From: Acidobacteriota bacterium | GTDB lineage: Bacteria > Acidobacteriota > Vicinamibacteria > Vicinamibacterales > JAKQTR01 | Length of the DNA stretch: 64,000 bases | Reading direction: 5' to 3' | Assembly: GCA_026393755.1 (NCBI GenBank) | Contig: JAPKZO010000028.1 | Span: 62,001-126,000, forward strand | Shown: piece after piece, positions 19,277 through 27,850 of the stretch | Layout: each line of letters opens with the position of its first letter | Numbering within the stretch: position 1 is the first letter of the stretch | Program-made: the position numbers and the translations under genes | The notes under the pieces: generated by a model | Seen by the model: only the letters and a program-made list of their open reading frames with translations | Database searches by the model: none | Told to the model about the DNA's origin: nothing

Positions 19277-19306
19277 TTGGAGACGAGCGTCGTGGAGAGT
19301 TACACT
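19277..19306 (+). promoter_or_regulatory. possible sigma-70 promoter before bacterioferritin
   Basis: TTGGAG (19277-19282) and TACACT (19301-19306) are 18 bp apart, in the 228-bp gap between the methylase stop and the bacterioferritin start. The transcript would carry a leader of about 150 nt that includes the imperfect palindrome at 19382. The -35 element is only a fair match. Confidence 0.4.
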
Positions 19307-19381
19307 CGGACTGCAGTTGTCGTCCTGGCAGCCGGTCGGCGCAGGACGGCAGCAGGTCGGAATTAATGGTTGCCGGATCGT

Positions 19382-19401
19382 CCCTTCGACCGAACTCAGG
19401 G
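19382..19401. repeat. imperfect palindrome CCCTTCGAC...CTCAGGG
   Basis: CCCTTCGACCGAACTCAGGG lies in the bacterioferritin leader region. Elements with this shape are scattered between genes in many GC-rich bacterial genomes. Only one copy was noticed in this window, so its repeat status rests on general knowledge. Confidence 0.45.
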
Positions 19402-19463
19402 CAGGCAGACCAGGCAACGCCTTTCCCACCGGGTGCCGGTGGTTCATACCGCAGGAGACCGCC

Positions 19464-19928
19464 ATGAAAGGGAACCCGCAGATTCTCAGGGTGTTGAATG
19501 AACGGCTCGCCGAAGAGTTGACGGCCATCAGCATGTACATGGTGCACTCGGAGATGTGCGCGAACTGGGGCTTTCAGAAGCTGCACGAGGCCTTCGAGAA
19601 ACAGGCCATCGACGAGATGAAGCACGCCGAGATGTTGATCGGGCGCATTCTTTTCCTCGAAGGTCTGCCCACCGTGTCGAAGCTCAATCACATGAAGATC
19701 GGTGCCAACGTCACCGACATGATCGTCGCAGACGAGGACGCCGAATCCGATGCGATCAAGAACTATAACGAGACGATTGCCGCCGCCGTCAAGGCCGGCG
19801 ACAACGGCACTCGTGAGCTGATTGCCAAGATCCTGCTCGACGAAGAGCGGCACGTGGACTGGGCCGAGACCCAGCGTGAACTGATCGCCCAGATGGGACT
19901 GCAGAATTATCTGGCGAACCAGGCGTAG
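19464..19928 (+). CDS. bfr: bacterioferritin
   Basis: The 154-residue haem ferritin begins MKGNPQILRVLNERLAEEL at ATG 19464, after GCAGGAGA. All landmark residues are at the Escherichia coli Bfr positions. The ferroxidase ligands are E18, E51, H54, E94, E127 and H130, and the haem-ligating Met is M52 in IDEMKHAE. The C-terminus DWAETQRELIAQMGLQNYL is also typical. Twenty-four subunits form a shell that oxidises and stores iron. No bacterioferritin-associated ferredoxin gene is adjacent. It stands alone between the methylase and the convergent DUF1634 gene. Confidence 0.97.
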   Translation: MKGNPQILRVLNERLAEELTAISMYMVHSEMCANWGFQKLHEAFEKQAIDEMKHAEMLIGRILFLEGLPTVSKLNHMKIGANVTDMIVADEDAESDAIKNYNETIAAAVKAGDNGTRELIAKILLDEERHVDWAETQRELIAQMGLQNYLANQA

Positions 19929-19975
19929 GATGGACGGCCGCGCAAGAGCGTGGCGATCCCGGGGACACGTCGGAG

Positions 19976-19995
19976 GGGCACGGCATGCCGTGCCC
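19976..19995. terminator. 20-bp perfect palindrome between convergent genes
   Basis: GGGCACGGCATGCCGTGCCC is a perfect dyad between the bacterioferritin stop (19928) and the end of the minus-strand DUF1634 gene (20027). It could act as a bidirectional terminator, though no T-run follows on either strand. Its outer GGGGC/GCCCG resembles the GTAGGGGCGCGAT repeat family, from which it may be a distant variant. Confidence 0.5.
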
Positions 19996-20026
19996 GTCCT
20001 CTCGGCGCCGCAAGCCGGACCCGGAG

Positions 20027-20335
20027 TCAGTGCAGCGCAACCAGGAGGCTGCCGGCAAGCACGAGCAGCACCGTCGCGGTCAGGCCTGCAAACAGCCAGT
20101 CGCGCCGGCTCGCGTACTCGAAGACGGACACGAGGACCCGCAGTGCGGGCGTGGCCATCAGGATGACAAGACCGGCGCGCAGCAGCCATGCGCCGGCTGC
20201 ATGCGCCGGCCACAGCACGGCGAGCGTCAGTCCCACCGCCAGCACGATCGTGCTCAACGTGCTCCCTATCAGGAGCACGCGGCCGAGAATCCGTTCCAGA
20301 TCGTGCGTCGAGGTGGTCGGCGGCCCGTCGCTCAT
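20027..20335 (-). CDS. DUF1634 small membrane protein
   Basis: The product has 102 residues and begins MSDGPPTTSTHDLERILGRVLLIGS. Three hydrophobic helices at about 17-42, 47-72 and 82-101 make it an inner-membrane protein. The family is repeatedly found next to TauE/SafE exporters, as here, and its role is unknown. ATG 20335 overlaps the TauE/SafE stop (ATGA), so the two are translationally coupled. A longer reading back to 20848 is open only because it runs antisense-like through the exporter gene and is rejected. It is the last gene of a 9-kb minus-strand run that begins at the his attenuator. Confidence 0.85.
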   Translation of the reverse strand: MSDGPPTTSTHDLERILGRVLLIGSTLSTIVLAVGLTLAVLWPAHAAGAWLLRAGLVILMATPALRVLVSVFEYASRRDWLFAGLTATVLLVLAGSLLVALH

Positions 20336-21156
20336 CTCGCCGCCCTCACAATCATCAGCCCCGCGACGACAACCAGGATGCCGCTCATGATGATCTTGAG
20401 CCATCGAGTGCGCAACCGCATCGCAAGCCGCAGGCCGATCCGCGATCCGGCGAGCACTCCGAGGACGGTCGCGGCCGCCAGCGTCGGAACGATGTGGCCC
20501 TGCCCGTAGTAGATCACCGCCCCCGCCGAGGCGGTGACGCCAATCATAAAGGCGCTTGTCGCCGCGGCCGCCCGAAGCGGCATTCCGCACCACGCATTCA
20601 GCACCGGCACCTTGATGATCCCGCCGCCCACGCCGAGCAACGTCGAGACATTCCCCGCCACGAGCGAGGCCAGCAGGGCCAGCCCCAACCGCCTGACGCG
20701 ATAGATCACCATGCGGCCGACTTCCGCGTCGTAGAACCGGCCTCCCAGTGTGCCCGGGGCCACATCGGGTTCGGTGATCACGTTGCGGCGATCGAGTCGC
20801 GTCAGCATGACGCCCGCGACAGCGCAGGCCACGATCGCGAACAGCCATTCAATTGTTCGTTCCGAGAGGTAGTGTGCCGTGAGGCCTCCCATCAGACCTC
20901 CAGCGGCGGTCGCGACTTCCAGCACCATGCCGAAGCGGAGGTTGATGAGCTGTCGTCCGGCCGAATGCGCCGACACCGTGCTCGACGTGGCAATCACCGT
21001 GATCAGGCTGATGCCCACCGCGGTCTTGATGGGCAGCCCCGCCGCCAGCACGAGGAACGGCACGAGGAACACGCCGCCCCCGAGACCGAGCAGCGCGCCC
21101 ATCGCGCCGGCGACTCCGCCCATCACGATCATCAACGCCAGGAACAGTGGCGACAT
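20332..21156 (-). CDS. TauE/SafE-family anion exporter
   Basis: This 274-residue polytopic membrane protein has two related halves. Each half carries a Gly-rich signature: GALLGLGGGVFLVPFL near the N-terminus and STLLGVGGGIIKVPVLNAW near residue 170. About seven to eight hydrophobic helices are visible. Family members move sulfite, sulfoacetate or other organosulfur anions outward; the substrate is unknown here. The partner DUF1634 gene overlaps its stop. It begins 4 bp after the PanE-like gene, so it lies in the same run of genes, but no sulfur metabolism gene is adjacent. Confidence 0.9.
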   Translation of the reverse strand: MSPLFLALMIVMGGVAGAMGALLGLGGGVFLVPFLVLAAGLPIKTAVGISLITVIATSSTVSAHSAGRQLINLRFGMVLEVATAAGGLMGGLTAHYLSERTIEWLFAIVACAVAGVMLTRLDRRNVITEPDVAPGTLGGRFYDAEVGRMVIYRVRRLGLALLASLVAGNVSTLLGVGGGIIKVPVLNAWCGMPLRAAAATSAFMIGVTASAGAVIYYGQGHIVPTLAAATVLGVLAGSRIGLRLAMRLRTRWLKIIMSGILVVVAGLMIVRAAR

Positions 21157-21160
21157 CCGA

Positions 21161-22102
21161 CTACTCTCTCGTTCCGCCTGCCCACGGCTTGAGCGCCGAG
21201 TAGAGCGCGCCCATGATTGGCGTAGGCACCCGAGCCGCGCGGCCGCGGCGAACCACCGATCCGGGCAGCGCCTCGAGCTCGATCCGCTTGCCCATCTGCA
21301 AGTCGATCAGCAGCGACGAACGCGTGGCCGCCGGCAGCGCGGCGACGTAACTGGCGACGTACTCCATCAGGCTGCCGTGATCACGAATGGCAACGCCCTC
21401 TGCCCGCGCGACGGTCTCGACTTCGCACACCGCCACCATGATCTGCTCGTAGATGAACGGGTCGGATCTGAGCGGTCCAATCGGCAGCCGCGCGGCACCC
21501 GTGAAGGCGGCAAACGGCGACAGGTAGATGAACTTCTCCCACATCGCCACGCGCGCATCGGCCACAGCTTCGGCCTGGATGTCGGCCGCCATCATGACTA
21601 CGGCAATTCGCTCCACCCGTTCGGTAATCGAGGTCCGCTCGCCGAACGCCTCGCCAAAGACGATGCGCCGGTGCACGCCGGTCTGTTCGATCAGGCCAGG
21701 CAACGAGAGGGCCGTGGCGATATAGGTCGGGCCTCCGAGAACGTGGTCTTCTCCAACCACGGCCGCGACCTCGTCGACCGAGTCCACGCCGTTCTGCAGC
21801 GACAGAACGACGGTGTGCGGGCCGAGCAGGGGCTTGAGCCGGGGAAGCACGGTCTGGTTGTCGTACGTCTTGACAGCCAGCAAAACGACGTCGACCGGCC
21901 CGATCTTCGCCGGGTCGTCTTCGGCCTGCGCACGCACCGTGAAGTCACCCAGCGGGCTCCAGACCATCAGGCCCCGCTCCCGGATGGCCCTGAGGTTCGC
22001 GCCTCTCGCCACGAAGCTCACCTTCTGACCGGACCGAGCGAGTTTCGCCCCGTAGTACCCGCCAACGGCTCCAGCACCGACGACCGCAAAATGCATCGAC
22101 AT
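21161..22102 (-). CDS. ketopantoate reductase family protein (PanE/ApbA)
   Basis: The 313-residue protein begins MSMHFAVVGAGAVGGYYGAKLA, the NADPH-binding GxGxxG fold. The mid-region has KTYDNQTVLPRLKPLL and LQNGVDSVD, and the C-terminal helical domain has RVAMWEKFIYLSPFAAFTGA with the family's catalytic Lys. The family reduces 2-dehydropantoate to pantoate for coenzyme A synthesis, though many homologues act on other 2-oxo acids. The dinucleotide motif and Lys are present, but no other pantothenate gene is nearby, so I leave the symbol blank. It follows the HAD phosphatase after a 72-bp gap that holds an 18-bp inverted repeat. Confidence 0.85.
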   Translation of the reverse strand: MSMHFAVVGAGAVGGYYGAKLARSGQKVSFVARGANLRAIRERGLMVWSPLGDFTVRAQAEDDPAKIGPVDVVLLAVKTYDNQTVLPRLKPLLGPHTVVLSLQNGVDSVDEVAAVVGEDHVLGGPTYIATALSLPGLIEQTGVHRRIVFGEAFGERTSITERVERIAVVMMAADIQAEAVADARVAMWEKFIYLSPFAAFTGAARLPIGPLRSDPFIYEQIMVAVCEVETVARAEGVAIRDHGSLMEYVASYVAALPAATRSSLLIDLQMGKRIELEALPGSVVRRGRAARVPTPIMGALYSALKPWAGGTRE

Positions 22103-22126
22103 ATTGGCAACTTACCACGCCCGAAC

Positions 22127-22188
22127 CACTCCCGGAGTGATTATGGAAGCGGCACGAGATCCGCGCCGAGATAATCACTCCGGGAGTG
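22127..22188. repeat. 18-bp inverted repeat between the HAD phosphatase and PanE-like genes
   Basis: CACTCCCGGAGTGATTAT (22127-22144) is repeated as its exact reverse complement at 22171-22188, with 26 nt between. Each arm also contains its own small dyad (CACTCCCGGAGTG). The right arm overlaps the stop codon of the phosphatase gene. It could be an attenuating or mRNA-stabilising stem, or an operator; there is no T-run. It separates the histidine genes from the three unrelated downstream genes. Confidence 0.8.
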
Positions 22189-22855
22189 ATTGACCCGCAT
22201 CCAGCGAGACGATGGGCCAGCCGTGAGCCTCGGCATGCGCCCGCAGCCTCTCGTCCGGGTGCACGGCGCATGGGTTGGTCACCTTCTGCAGAAGCGGAAG
22301 ATCGTTGATGGAATCGGTGTAGAACCAGCTTTCGTCGTAATCGGACAATCGCTCACCGCGGGCCGCCAGCCACTCGTCGAGCCTGGTCACCTTGCCTTCC
22401 CGGAAGCATGGCGTTCCCCGCTCCCGTCCGGTGAACCGCCCGTCAACCTCCTCGAGGTCGGTCGCCAGGAGATTCGTCACGCCGAGCGCGTCGGCAATGG
22501 GCCCGGTCACAAACCGGTTTGTCGCCGTGATGATCACCTCGACATCGTCGCGGTAGCGTTCGATGAGCCCCCTGGCGCCCGGGCGGATCATGGGCAGCAC
22601 TTTCGACGTCATGAACTGCGCGTGCCACAGGTCGAGTTGGCTGCGCGGATGGCTCGCCAGCGGCTCCAGCTGGAAGGCGAGATATTCGCGGAGATCGAGG
22701 ACGCCCGCCTTGTACCGCTCGTAGAACTCGAGGTTGCGCGCCTCGTACGTCGCGCGATCGAACACGCCCACGTCAATGAGCGTCTGACCCCACTCATAGT
22801 CGCTGTCACCGGCGAGCAGCGTGTCGTCGAGATCGAACAGGGCCAGACGCTTCAT
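22175..22855 (-). CDS. HAD-IB phosphatase, probable histidinol-phosphate phosphatase
   Basis: The 226-residue HAD enzyme has motif I as FDLDDTLLAGDSDYEWG (nucleophile D8, acid D10), motif II as IITATN, and motif III/IV as GKVTRLDEW and FYTDSINDLPLL. This pattern resembles the HAD-IB subfamily whose Pseudomonas member PA0335 I recall as a histidinol-phosphatase. The gene lies 9 bp behind hisA at the end of the his operon. The hisB here is a dehydratase only, and no HisN or PHP-type HisK phosphatase is present. It therefore probably supplies the missing histidinol-phosphate step. A phosphoserine-phosphatase role is the main alternative. Confidence 0.8.
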   Translation of the reverse strand: MKRLALFDLDDTLLAGDSDYEWGQTLIDVGVFDRATYEARNLEFYERYKAGVLDLREYLAFQLEPLASHPRSQLDLWHAQFMTSKVLPMIRPGARGLIERYRDDVEVIITATNRFVTGPIADALGVTNLLATDLEEVDGRFTGRERGTPCFREGKVTRLDEWLAARGERLSDYDESWFYTDSINDLPLLQKVTNPCAVHPDERLRAHAEAHGWPIVSLDAGQSLPE

Positions 22856-22864
22856 GCAACTCCG

Positions 22865-23557
22865 TCATGGTTCGCTTCGCGCGCGTAACGGCAGGCGGCC
22901 GGTATAGATGGCCATGCCGACGACCGCGTCGATGCCAAGCGCCTCGAGTGCGGCGATTTCTTCCGCGGTCGTGATGCCGCCCGCAGCGCTGATCGGTCGG
23001 CTGGTCGCCGCGTGGACCCGAGCGACGGCAGCCATGTCGATTCCTTCCATCATGCCTTCGGTTTCGACATGCGTATAGAGAAACCCGCCGCAGTAAGGCT
23101 CCAGCTGGCGCGCGGCCTCCTCGGGACTGACCGTAGTCTGCTTCTGCCAGCCGCGCACGACGACCCGGCCGCCGATGCTGTCAATGGCCGCAATGACGCG
23201 CTCGGCACCCACCGCGCTTGCCAGCGCCCCGGCGAAATCTGTATCGATGCCCGCCGGACCGAAGAACGCCGACCCGACGATCACCTCCCGAGCGCCGCCG
23301 TCAAGCCATCGCTGTGCGCGTGCGATGTCGCGCACGCCGCCGCCAACCCGACACGCAACCCGGGCGCAGATCTGCCGTGCGAGCGTCTCATTGGTGCCAG
23401 TCGCCAATGCCCTGTCAAGATCGATGAGTTGCACCCGCCGATAGCCCGCAAAGCGATCCACCCATGCGAACACGTCATCAAAGGCGAGCGCCAGGCGTTT
23501 GCCCTGCACGAGCTGGACGACCTGTCCCCCGCGCAGGTCAATGGACGGAATCAGCAT
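22865..23557 (-). CDS. hisA: ProFAR isomerase
   Basis: This 230-residue (beta/alpha)8 enzyme isomerises ProFAR to PRFAR, the fourth step of histidine synthesis. The catalytic Asp is in the N-terminal IPSIDLRGGQVVQL. Phosphate-binding loops are VGGGVRDIA and ISAAGGITTAEEI, with VIAAIDSIGG holding the mid-barrel acid. The conserved VIVGSAFF segment is also present. Length is slightly shorter than usual, with a clipped C-terminus. It lies 9 bp downstream of hisF. Confidence 0.95.
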   Translation of the reverse strand: MLIPSIDLRGGQVVQLVQGKRLALAFDDVFAWVDRFAGYRRVQLIDLDRALATGTNETLARQICARVACRVGGGVRDIARAQRWLDGGAREVIVGSAFFGPAGIDTDFAGALASAVGAERVIAAIDSIGGRVVVRGWQKQTTVSPEEAARQLEPYCGGFLYTHVETEGMMEGIDMAAVARVHAATSRPISAAGGITTAEEIAALEALGIDAVVGMAIYTGRLPLRARSEP

Positions 23558-23566
23558 CGCTTTCTC

Positions 23567-24343
23567 TCAGCGGTCGATCGCCCCGGACATCTGGCGCACA
23601 GGCACGCCGTGCTGCCCGAGCCAGGTCTTGAGGTCGCGAACCGCGTGCTCCCCGAAGTGAAAGATCGAAGCGGCCAGCGCGGCATCGGCGCGGCCGTCCG
23701 TGAAGACCTCGAGGAAATGTTCGAACGATCCCGCCCCACCCGACGCGATGACCGGAATCGAGACGGCATCCGCCACCGCGGCGCTGAGATCGCAGTCGAA
23801 ACCCTGACGTGTGCCGTCACGGTCGATCGACGTCAACAAGAGTTCGCCCGCCCCGCGTGCTGCTGCTTCGCGCGCCCACCCGACCGCGTCGCGTGTGGTC
23901 GCGCTCTGCCCGCTGCGCGAGTACACGCGAAAGCTCTGGGCTTCTCGCTTCGCGTCGATGGCCACGACGACCGCCTGGCTGCCGTACCGTCTGGCCAGCG
24001 TCGTAAGGAGCCGTGGGTCGGCCAGTGCCGCGCTATTGAGGCTGACCTTGTCCGCCCCGGCGTCGATCATAGCCGCGGCGTCAGCTTCAGTCTTGATGCC
24101 CCCCCCGACAGCCAGCGGAATGAACAACTCGGCCGCCACCGCACGGATCGTTTCCGCCATGGCACGGCGGCTCTCGATCGTTGCCGTGACATCGAGGACG
24201 ACCAGCTCGTCGATCCCCTCGACGTTGTAGCGGCGGGCCAGCACCGCTGGATCACCTGCTCGCGTGAGGCCCGCAAACTGAACGCCCTTCACGACCACGC
24301 CGTCACGGACGTCGAGGCAGGCAATGATGCGCCTGGACAGCAT
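23567..24343 (-). CDS. hisF: imidazole glycerol-phosphate synthase, cyclase subunit
   Basis: The protein has 258 residues from ATG 24343, beginning [24 protein letters not shown]11 and the later Asp in [15 protein letters not shown] are the catalytic acids. [11 protein letters not shown] and [12 protein letters not shown] bind the substrate phosphates. With HisH it converts PRFAR plus ammonia into IGP and AICAR, the ammonia passing through the barrel. A longer upstream reading covers hisH in another frame and is rejected. The spacing to hisH is 2 bp, fitting a stoichiometric complex. Confidence 0.97.
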   Translation of the reverse strand: MLSRRIIACLDVRDGVVVKGVQFAGLTRAGDPAVLARRYNVEGIDELVVLDVTATIESRRAMAETIRAVAAELFIPLAVGGGIKTEADAAAMIDAGADKVSLNSAALADPRLLTTLARRYGSQAVVVAIDAKREAQSFRVYSRSGQSATTRDAVGWAREAAARGAGELLLTSIDRDGTRQGFDCDLSAAVADAVSIPVIASGGAGSFEHFLEVFTDGRADAALAASIFHFGEHAVRDLKTWLGQHGVPVRQMSGAIDR

Positions 24344-24345
24344 CG

Positions 24346-24987
24346 CTATGCCCCCTCTGCAATGCGAAGGAAGTTGGCGAGCAGGGTCAGGCCGACGTCG
24401 CCGGACTTCTCCGGATGGAACTGCACGCCGAACACGCGGTCGTGTTCGACTGCACTCGCAAAGACCGCGCCATGAACAGTCGTCGCGATTGCGGCGCCGG
24501 TGACCGGCACGGCGTACGAATGCGTGAAGTACGCCTGCGCCCCATCGGTCAGACCGGTGAGCAACGCCGATGGCCTCACGAGGCGAACGTCGTTCCATCC
24601 GACATGAGGGATCTTTGTTGTCTCGCCGAAGGCGTGCACGGGACTTCGCTCTGTATCGATTTCGTCGAGACGCACGCTGCGACCCTGAAACAGGCCAAGG
24701 CCCGGCAGGTCAGGCGCCTCACTGCTTCCCTCGAACAACCACTGCTGGCCCAGGCAGATCCCGAGCAGCGCGCGTCCTGATGCGACCGATGCCATCACGG
24801 CCGCGCGCCACGAATTGTCGAGCGCGGCGGTCGCCGCGAAGTGTCCCACCCCAGGAATCACAACGGCGGCGGCCTCGTGCAGTTCAGCTGGCGCCAACGG
24901 GATGAACACCTCGGCGCCAAGGGCACGAAGCGCCTTGTGCACCGACGTCAGGTTGCCGGCCCCATAATCCACGAGCGCGATGCGCAT
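24346..24987 (-). CDS. hisH: imidazole glycerol-phosphate synthase, glutaminase subunit
   Basis: This 213-residue class I glutamine amidotransferase has its nucleophile Cys in [12 protein letters not shown]. The catalytic His-Glu pair is in [12 protein letters not shown]. The oxyanion-forming region is [10 protein letters not shown]. It hydrolyses glutamine and delivers ammonia to HisF. The N-terminus [16 protein letters not shown] is canonical. It lies 2 bp from both hisB and hisF, so the three are tightly coupled. Confidence 0.97.
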   Translation of the reverse strand: MRIALVDYGAGNLTSVHKALRALGAEVFIPLAPAELHEAAAVVIPGVGHFAATAALDNSWRAAVMASVASGRALLGICLGQQWLFEGSSEAPDLPGLGLFQGRSVRLDEIDTERSPVHAFGETTKIPHVGWNDVRLVRPSALLTGLTDGAQAYFTHSYAVPVTGAAIATTVHGAVFASAVEHDRVFGVQFHPEKSGDVGLTLLANFLRIAEGA

Positions 24988-24989
24988 GG

Positions 24990-25577
24990 CTACAGCAATC
25001 CCTTCGTGCTCGGCAGCATCCGCCCCAATTGCCGGTCGCGACTGCAGGCTACGCGCAGGGCCCGCGCGAAGGCCTTGAAGACGGCCTCGACGCGGTGATG
25101 GCTCGATCGGCCGTACAGCACCTTGAGGTGGACGTTGGCCCGTGCGCCAACGGCGAAGCCTTCGAAGAAGTCGTGCACAAGTTCGGCCTGCAGGTCGCCG
25201 ACCATTCTGGCGCGCAGACCGAGGTCGACCACCGCGTGCGGCCGGCCGGACAGGTCAATGGCCGCAACGGCCAGCGTCTCGTCCATCGGCATCACGAAGT
25301 AGCCGGTCCGGTTGATGCCGCGACGCGCGCCGAGCGCCTGCGACACGGCCTCGCCAAAGGCGATGCCCGCGTCCTCCACGGTATGGTGCTGGTCAACGTC
25401 CAGGTCGCCCTGCGCCCGGACCTCCAGATTGAACGCCCCGTGGCGGGCGACCAGCTCGAGCATGTGATCAAGGAATCGAATGCCGGTCGAGACCATGTAG
25501 CGGCCTTGCCCCTCCAGCCCGATAGCGATCCAGATGCGGGTCTCGGCCGTGTGTCTCTCGGCTACGCCCTTGCGCAC
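24990..25577 (-). CDS. hisB: imidazoleglycerol-phosphate dehydratase (monofunctional)
   Basis: The enzyme has 195 residues when begun at GTG 25577, overlapping the hisC stop by 16 nt; the family pattern [16 protein letters not shown] then follows as expected. Metal-binding His clusters are [27 protein letters not shown] and [17 protein letters not shown]. It removes water from IGP to give imidazole acetol phosphate. There is no N-terminal HAD phosphatase domain, unlike the enterobacterial bifunctional HisB, so histidinol-phosphate must be cleaved by another protein. A longer start at 25652 runs into hisC and is unlikely. Confidence 0.95.
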   Translation of the reverse strand: MRKGVAERHTAETRIWIAIGLEGQGRYMVSTGIRFLDHMLELVARHGAFNLEVRAQGDLDVDQHHTVEDAGIAFGEAVSQALGARRGINRTGYFVMPMDETLAVAAIDLSGRPHAVVDLGLRARMVGDLQAELVHDFFEGFAVGARANVHLKVLYGRSSHHRVEAVFKAFARALRVACSRDRQLGRMLPSTKGLL

Positions 25578-26605
25578 AGGTCCTCCAGTTCGGCCAGGCA
25601 CGCGGTCGTGTGCTCGACCAAGCCGGCCGTGATGCGAATGCATCCGCCGCACCCGGCGATATTGGAGCGATCCCGCACATACACACGGCGCGCAGCCAGC
25701 GCTTCAACCAGCGCGGGCGCGCCCGGGCCCACGCGAACCAGGACGAAGTTCGCCTGGCTCTTCCAGTACTCGAGGCCGAGCCGCTCGCACGCTTCATAGA
25801 TGCGCCGGCGGGATGCCTCAACCTGCGCGACGTACCACTTCACGTAGTCGCCGTCGTCGATGGCGGCCCGCGTAGCTGCCAGCGCGAACACGTTTACGCT
25901 GAACGGCAGCGTCACGCTGCGAACGCGACCGATAGCCTGGCGCGCTCCCACCAGATACCCGGCACGCACGGCTGCCAGCCCGTACGCCTTCGCGAATGTC
26001 CGGCCCAGAAGCACGTTCGGGCACGAGACAAGCTCGTCAAGGAAGCTGGTGCCCGCGAACTCGATATACGCCTCGTCGAGAAACACAATGGCGCCGGGGG
26101 GCAACCGAGTCGCCACCGCTCGCACCTCTTCGGCTGTCACCAGCACCCCCGAGGGGTTGGCCGGGCTCGCGATGAAGACGACCCGCGTGGCTGGCCCGAT
26201 GGTGTTCAGCGTCTCCGCAAGCGGAAACGAAAAGTCCGGCCGCGGCCCGACACGGATGACGCGCGCACCGACCACCGAGGCGCTGGCCGCAAACAGCGCG
26301 TACGCGGGCTCGACAACGATGGCGTCGGCCCGTTGACCGTCATCCAGGCGCTGCAGCCAGGCCACCGCCGTCGAGTAGATGCCTTCGTCGAGACCGTTGG
26401 TCAGAAAGAACCGGTTCTCGTCAATCCCCAGCCACCGTGCGCACGCTCGGAGGGTGGCTCCGTAGTCCGGGTAGAACGCGGCCTCGCCGGCGGTCACGGC
26501 CCGCATCGCGTTCAGCACGCGCGGCGAGCAACCCGCGGTGTTCTCGTTCAGGTGCAGGCGCAATCCAGGGCCCCGCTCGGGCGCTCGTTCGTATAGATCG
26601 CTCAT
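25562..26605 (-). CDS. hisC: histidinol-phosphate aminotransferase
   Basis: This 347-residue fold-type I PLP enzyme begins [12 protein letters not shown] at ATG 26605, overlapping the hisD stop (ATGA). [14 protein letters not shown] is the typical substrate-arm region. The cofactor Lys is in [16 protein letters not shown], with [11 protein letters not shown] supplying the PLP-contacting Asp and Tyr. It transfers an amino group from glutamate to imidazole acetol phosphate. It may also serve aromatic amino acids, as many HisC proteins do. Confidence 0.95.
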   Translation of the reverse strand: MSDLYERAPERGPGLRLHLNENTAGCSPRVLNAMRAVTAGEAAFYPDYGATLRACARWLGIDENRFFLTNGLDEGIYSTAVAWLQRLDDGQRADAIVVEPAYALFAASASVVGARVIRVGPRPDFSFPLAETLNTIGPATRVVFIASPANPSGVLVTAEEVRAVATRLPPGAIVFLDEAYIEFAGTSFLDELVSCPNVLLGRTFAKAYGLAAVRAGYLVGARQAIGRVRSVTLPFSVNVFALAATRAAIDDGDYVKWYVAQVEASRRRIYEACERLGLEYWKSQANFVLVRVGPGAPALVEALAARRVYVRDRSNIAGCGGCIRITAGLVEHTTACLAELEDLCARA

Positions 26606-27843
26606 CGCAACCGCTCCCTGATCGAATCTGCGTGCGCCGTGAGGCCCTCGGCTTCGGCAAGGGTGATGACGGCCTTGCCGATGCGCCGCAGCCCCGCGCG
26701 CGTCACACACTGCACACTCGACACGCGCACGAAGTCGGCCGCCGACAGCCCGCCGCGGAAACGCGCCGCGCCAGCAGTTGGCAACACGTGGTTCGACCCG
26801 GTGGCGTAATCACCTGCGGCCTGCGCGCTCCACGCTCCGACAAACGCCGTGCCCGCCCTCACGCGCGACGCCACCTCGTCGTCATCGCACACCAGGTGTT
26901 CCGGCGTGAGCCGGTCGGCAATCGATATGACTTCCTCGCGCGTCCGGGCGACAATGATGGCGCCCCGCCTGGCGAGCGACTCCCGCGCCGGCCCACTCGC
27001 TGGCATCCGCCGCTCAATCGCCCGCAGGACACTGCGCGCCAGCGCACGCCGGGTCGTGATGAAGATGGCGCGCGCCTCCGGGTCGTGCTCCGCTTGCGCG
27101 AGCATGTCGGCCGCGATCCACGTCGCCGGCGCCGCGTTCGAGACAATCACGATCTCGCTGGGCCCTGCATAGAAGTCGATGGCACACTCGCGCGCAACAA
27201 GCGCTTTCGCCTCGGCAACGTAGCTGTTGCCGGGTCCCACGATCTTGTCGACCCGCGGGATCGTGTCGGTGCCATACGCCAGCGCGGCAATTGCATGGGC
27301 TCCGCCGATGCGGAACATACGATCGACGCCAGCCTCGATGGCGGCCGCGAGCACGACTGGCTCCGGCCTCGGGCACACGGCGATCACTTCATCGACCCCG
27401 GCGACCCTGGCGGGAATGGCCGTCATCAGTAGCGACGATGGCAGCGGGAAGCGTCCGCCGGGCACGTAGCAGCCCACGCGGCGGAGCGGCGTCACCCGCT
27501 GCTCCACGACAATACCGGGCACGACGCAAACCGACGATGGTCGCAACCGTTGCGCGCGCGCCACCTTCCGGATGTTGCTCGCGGCTTCACGCAGCGCGCG
27601 CCTGGTCGTCGCCGGCGTCGACCGCGCGCCCGCTTCGATCTCGTCCCGCCCGATCTCGAGCGCCGCCGCCAGGCCGTCCAGTTGCCTTGCGTACGCGCGG
27701 ACGGCACGATCGCCCCTGCGGCGCACGTCCGCGACAATGCGCGCGACCTGATCGCCAATCGCCGCACGACGGCGCGTCGGCCGCTCGAACAGCTGTTCAA
27801 TGGCCCGGTGGTCGGCTCCGTCGAGGATTCTCACGGTTGCCAT
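26602..27843 (-). CDS. hisD: histidinol dehydrogenase
   Basis: This 413-residue zinc enzyme catalyses the last two NAD-dependent oxidations, histidinol to histidinal to histidine. Diagnostic segments are GCYVPGGRFPLPSSLLM, DKIVGPGNSYVAEAK, FYAGPSEIVIVSN, the zinc-ligand region LAQAEHDPEA, the catalytic LTPEHLV and TGSNHVLPTAGAARF. The N-terminus is a little shorter than in enterobacteria. It begins 7 bp after hisG. Confidence 0.97.
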   Translation of the reverse strand: MATVRILDGADHRAIEQLFERPTRRRAAIGDQVARIVADVRRRGDRAVRAYARQLDGLAAALEIGRDEIEAGARSTPATTRRALREAASNIRKVARAQRLRPSSVCVVPGIVVEQRVTPLRRVGCYVPGGRFPLPSSLLMTAIPARVAGVDEVIAVCPRPEPVVLAAAIEAGVDRMFRIGGAHAIAALAYGTDTIPRVDKIVGPGNSYVAEAKALVARECAIDFYAGPSEIVIVSNAAPATWIAADMLAQAEHDPEARAIFITTRRALARSVLRAIERRMPASGPARESLARRGAIIVARTREEVISIADRLTPEHLVCDDDEVASRVRAGTAFVGAWSAQAAGDYATGSNHVLPTAGAARFRGGLSAADFVRVSSVQCVTRAGLRRIGKAVITLAEAEGLTAHADSIRERLR

Positions 27844-27850
27844 CTCGTCC

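Noticed and set aside
20336-20848. Long 5' extension of the DUF1634 gene
   Set aside because: The extension overlaps the TauE/SafE gene in another frame, gives Arg/Gly-rich sequence without structure, and the ATG at 20335 has the usual ATGA coupling.
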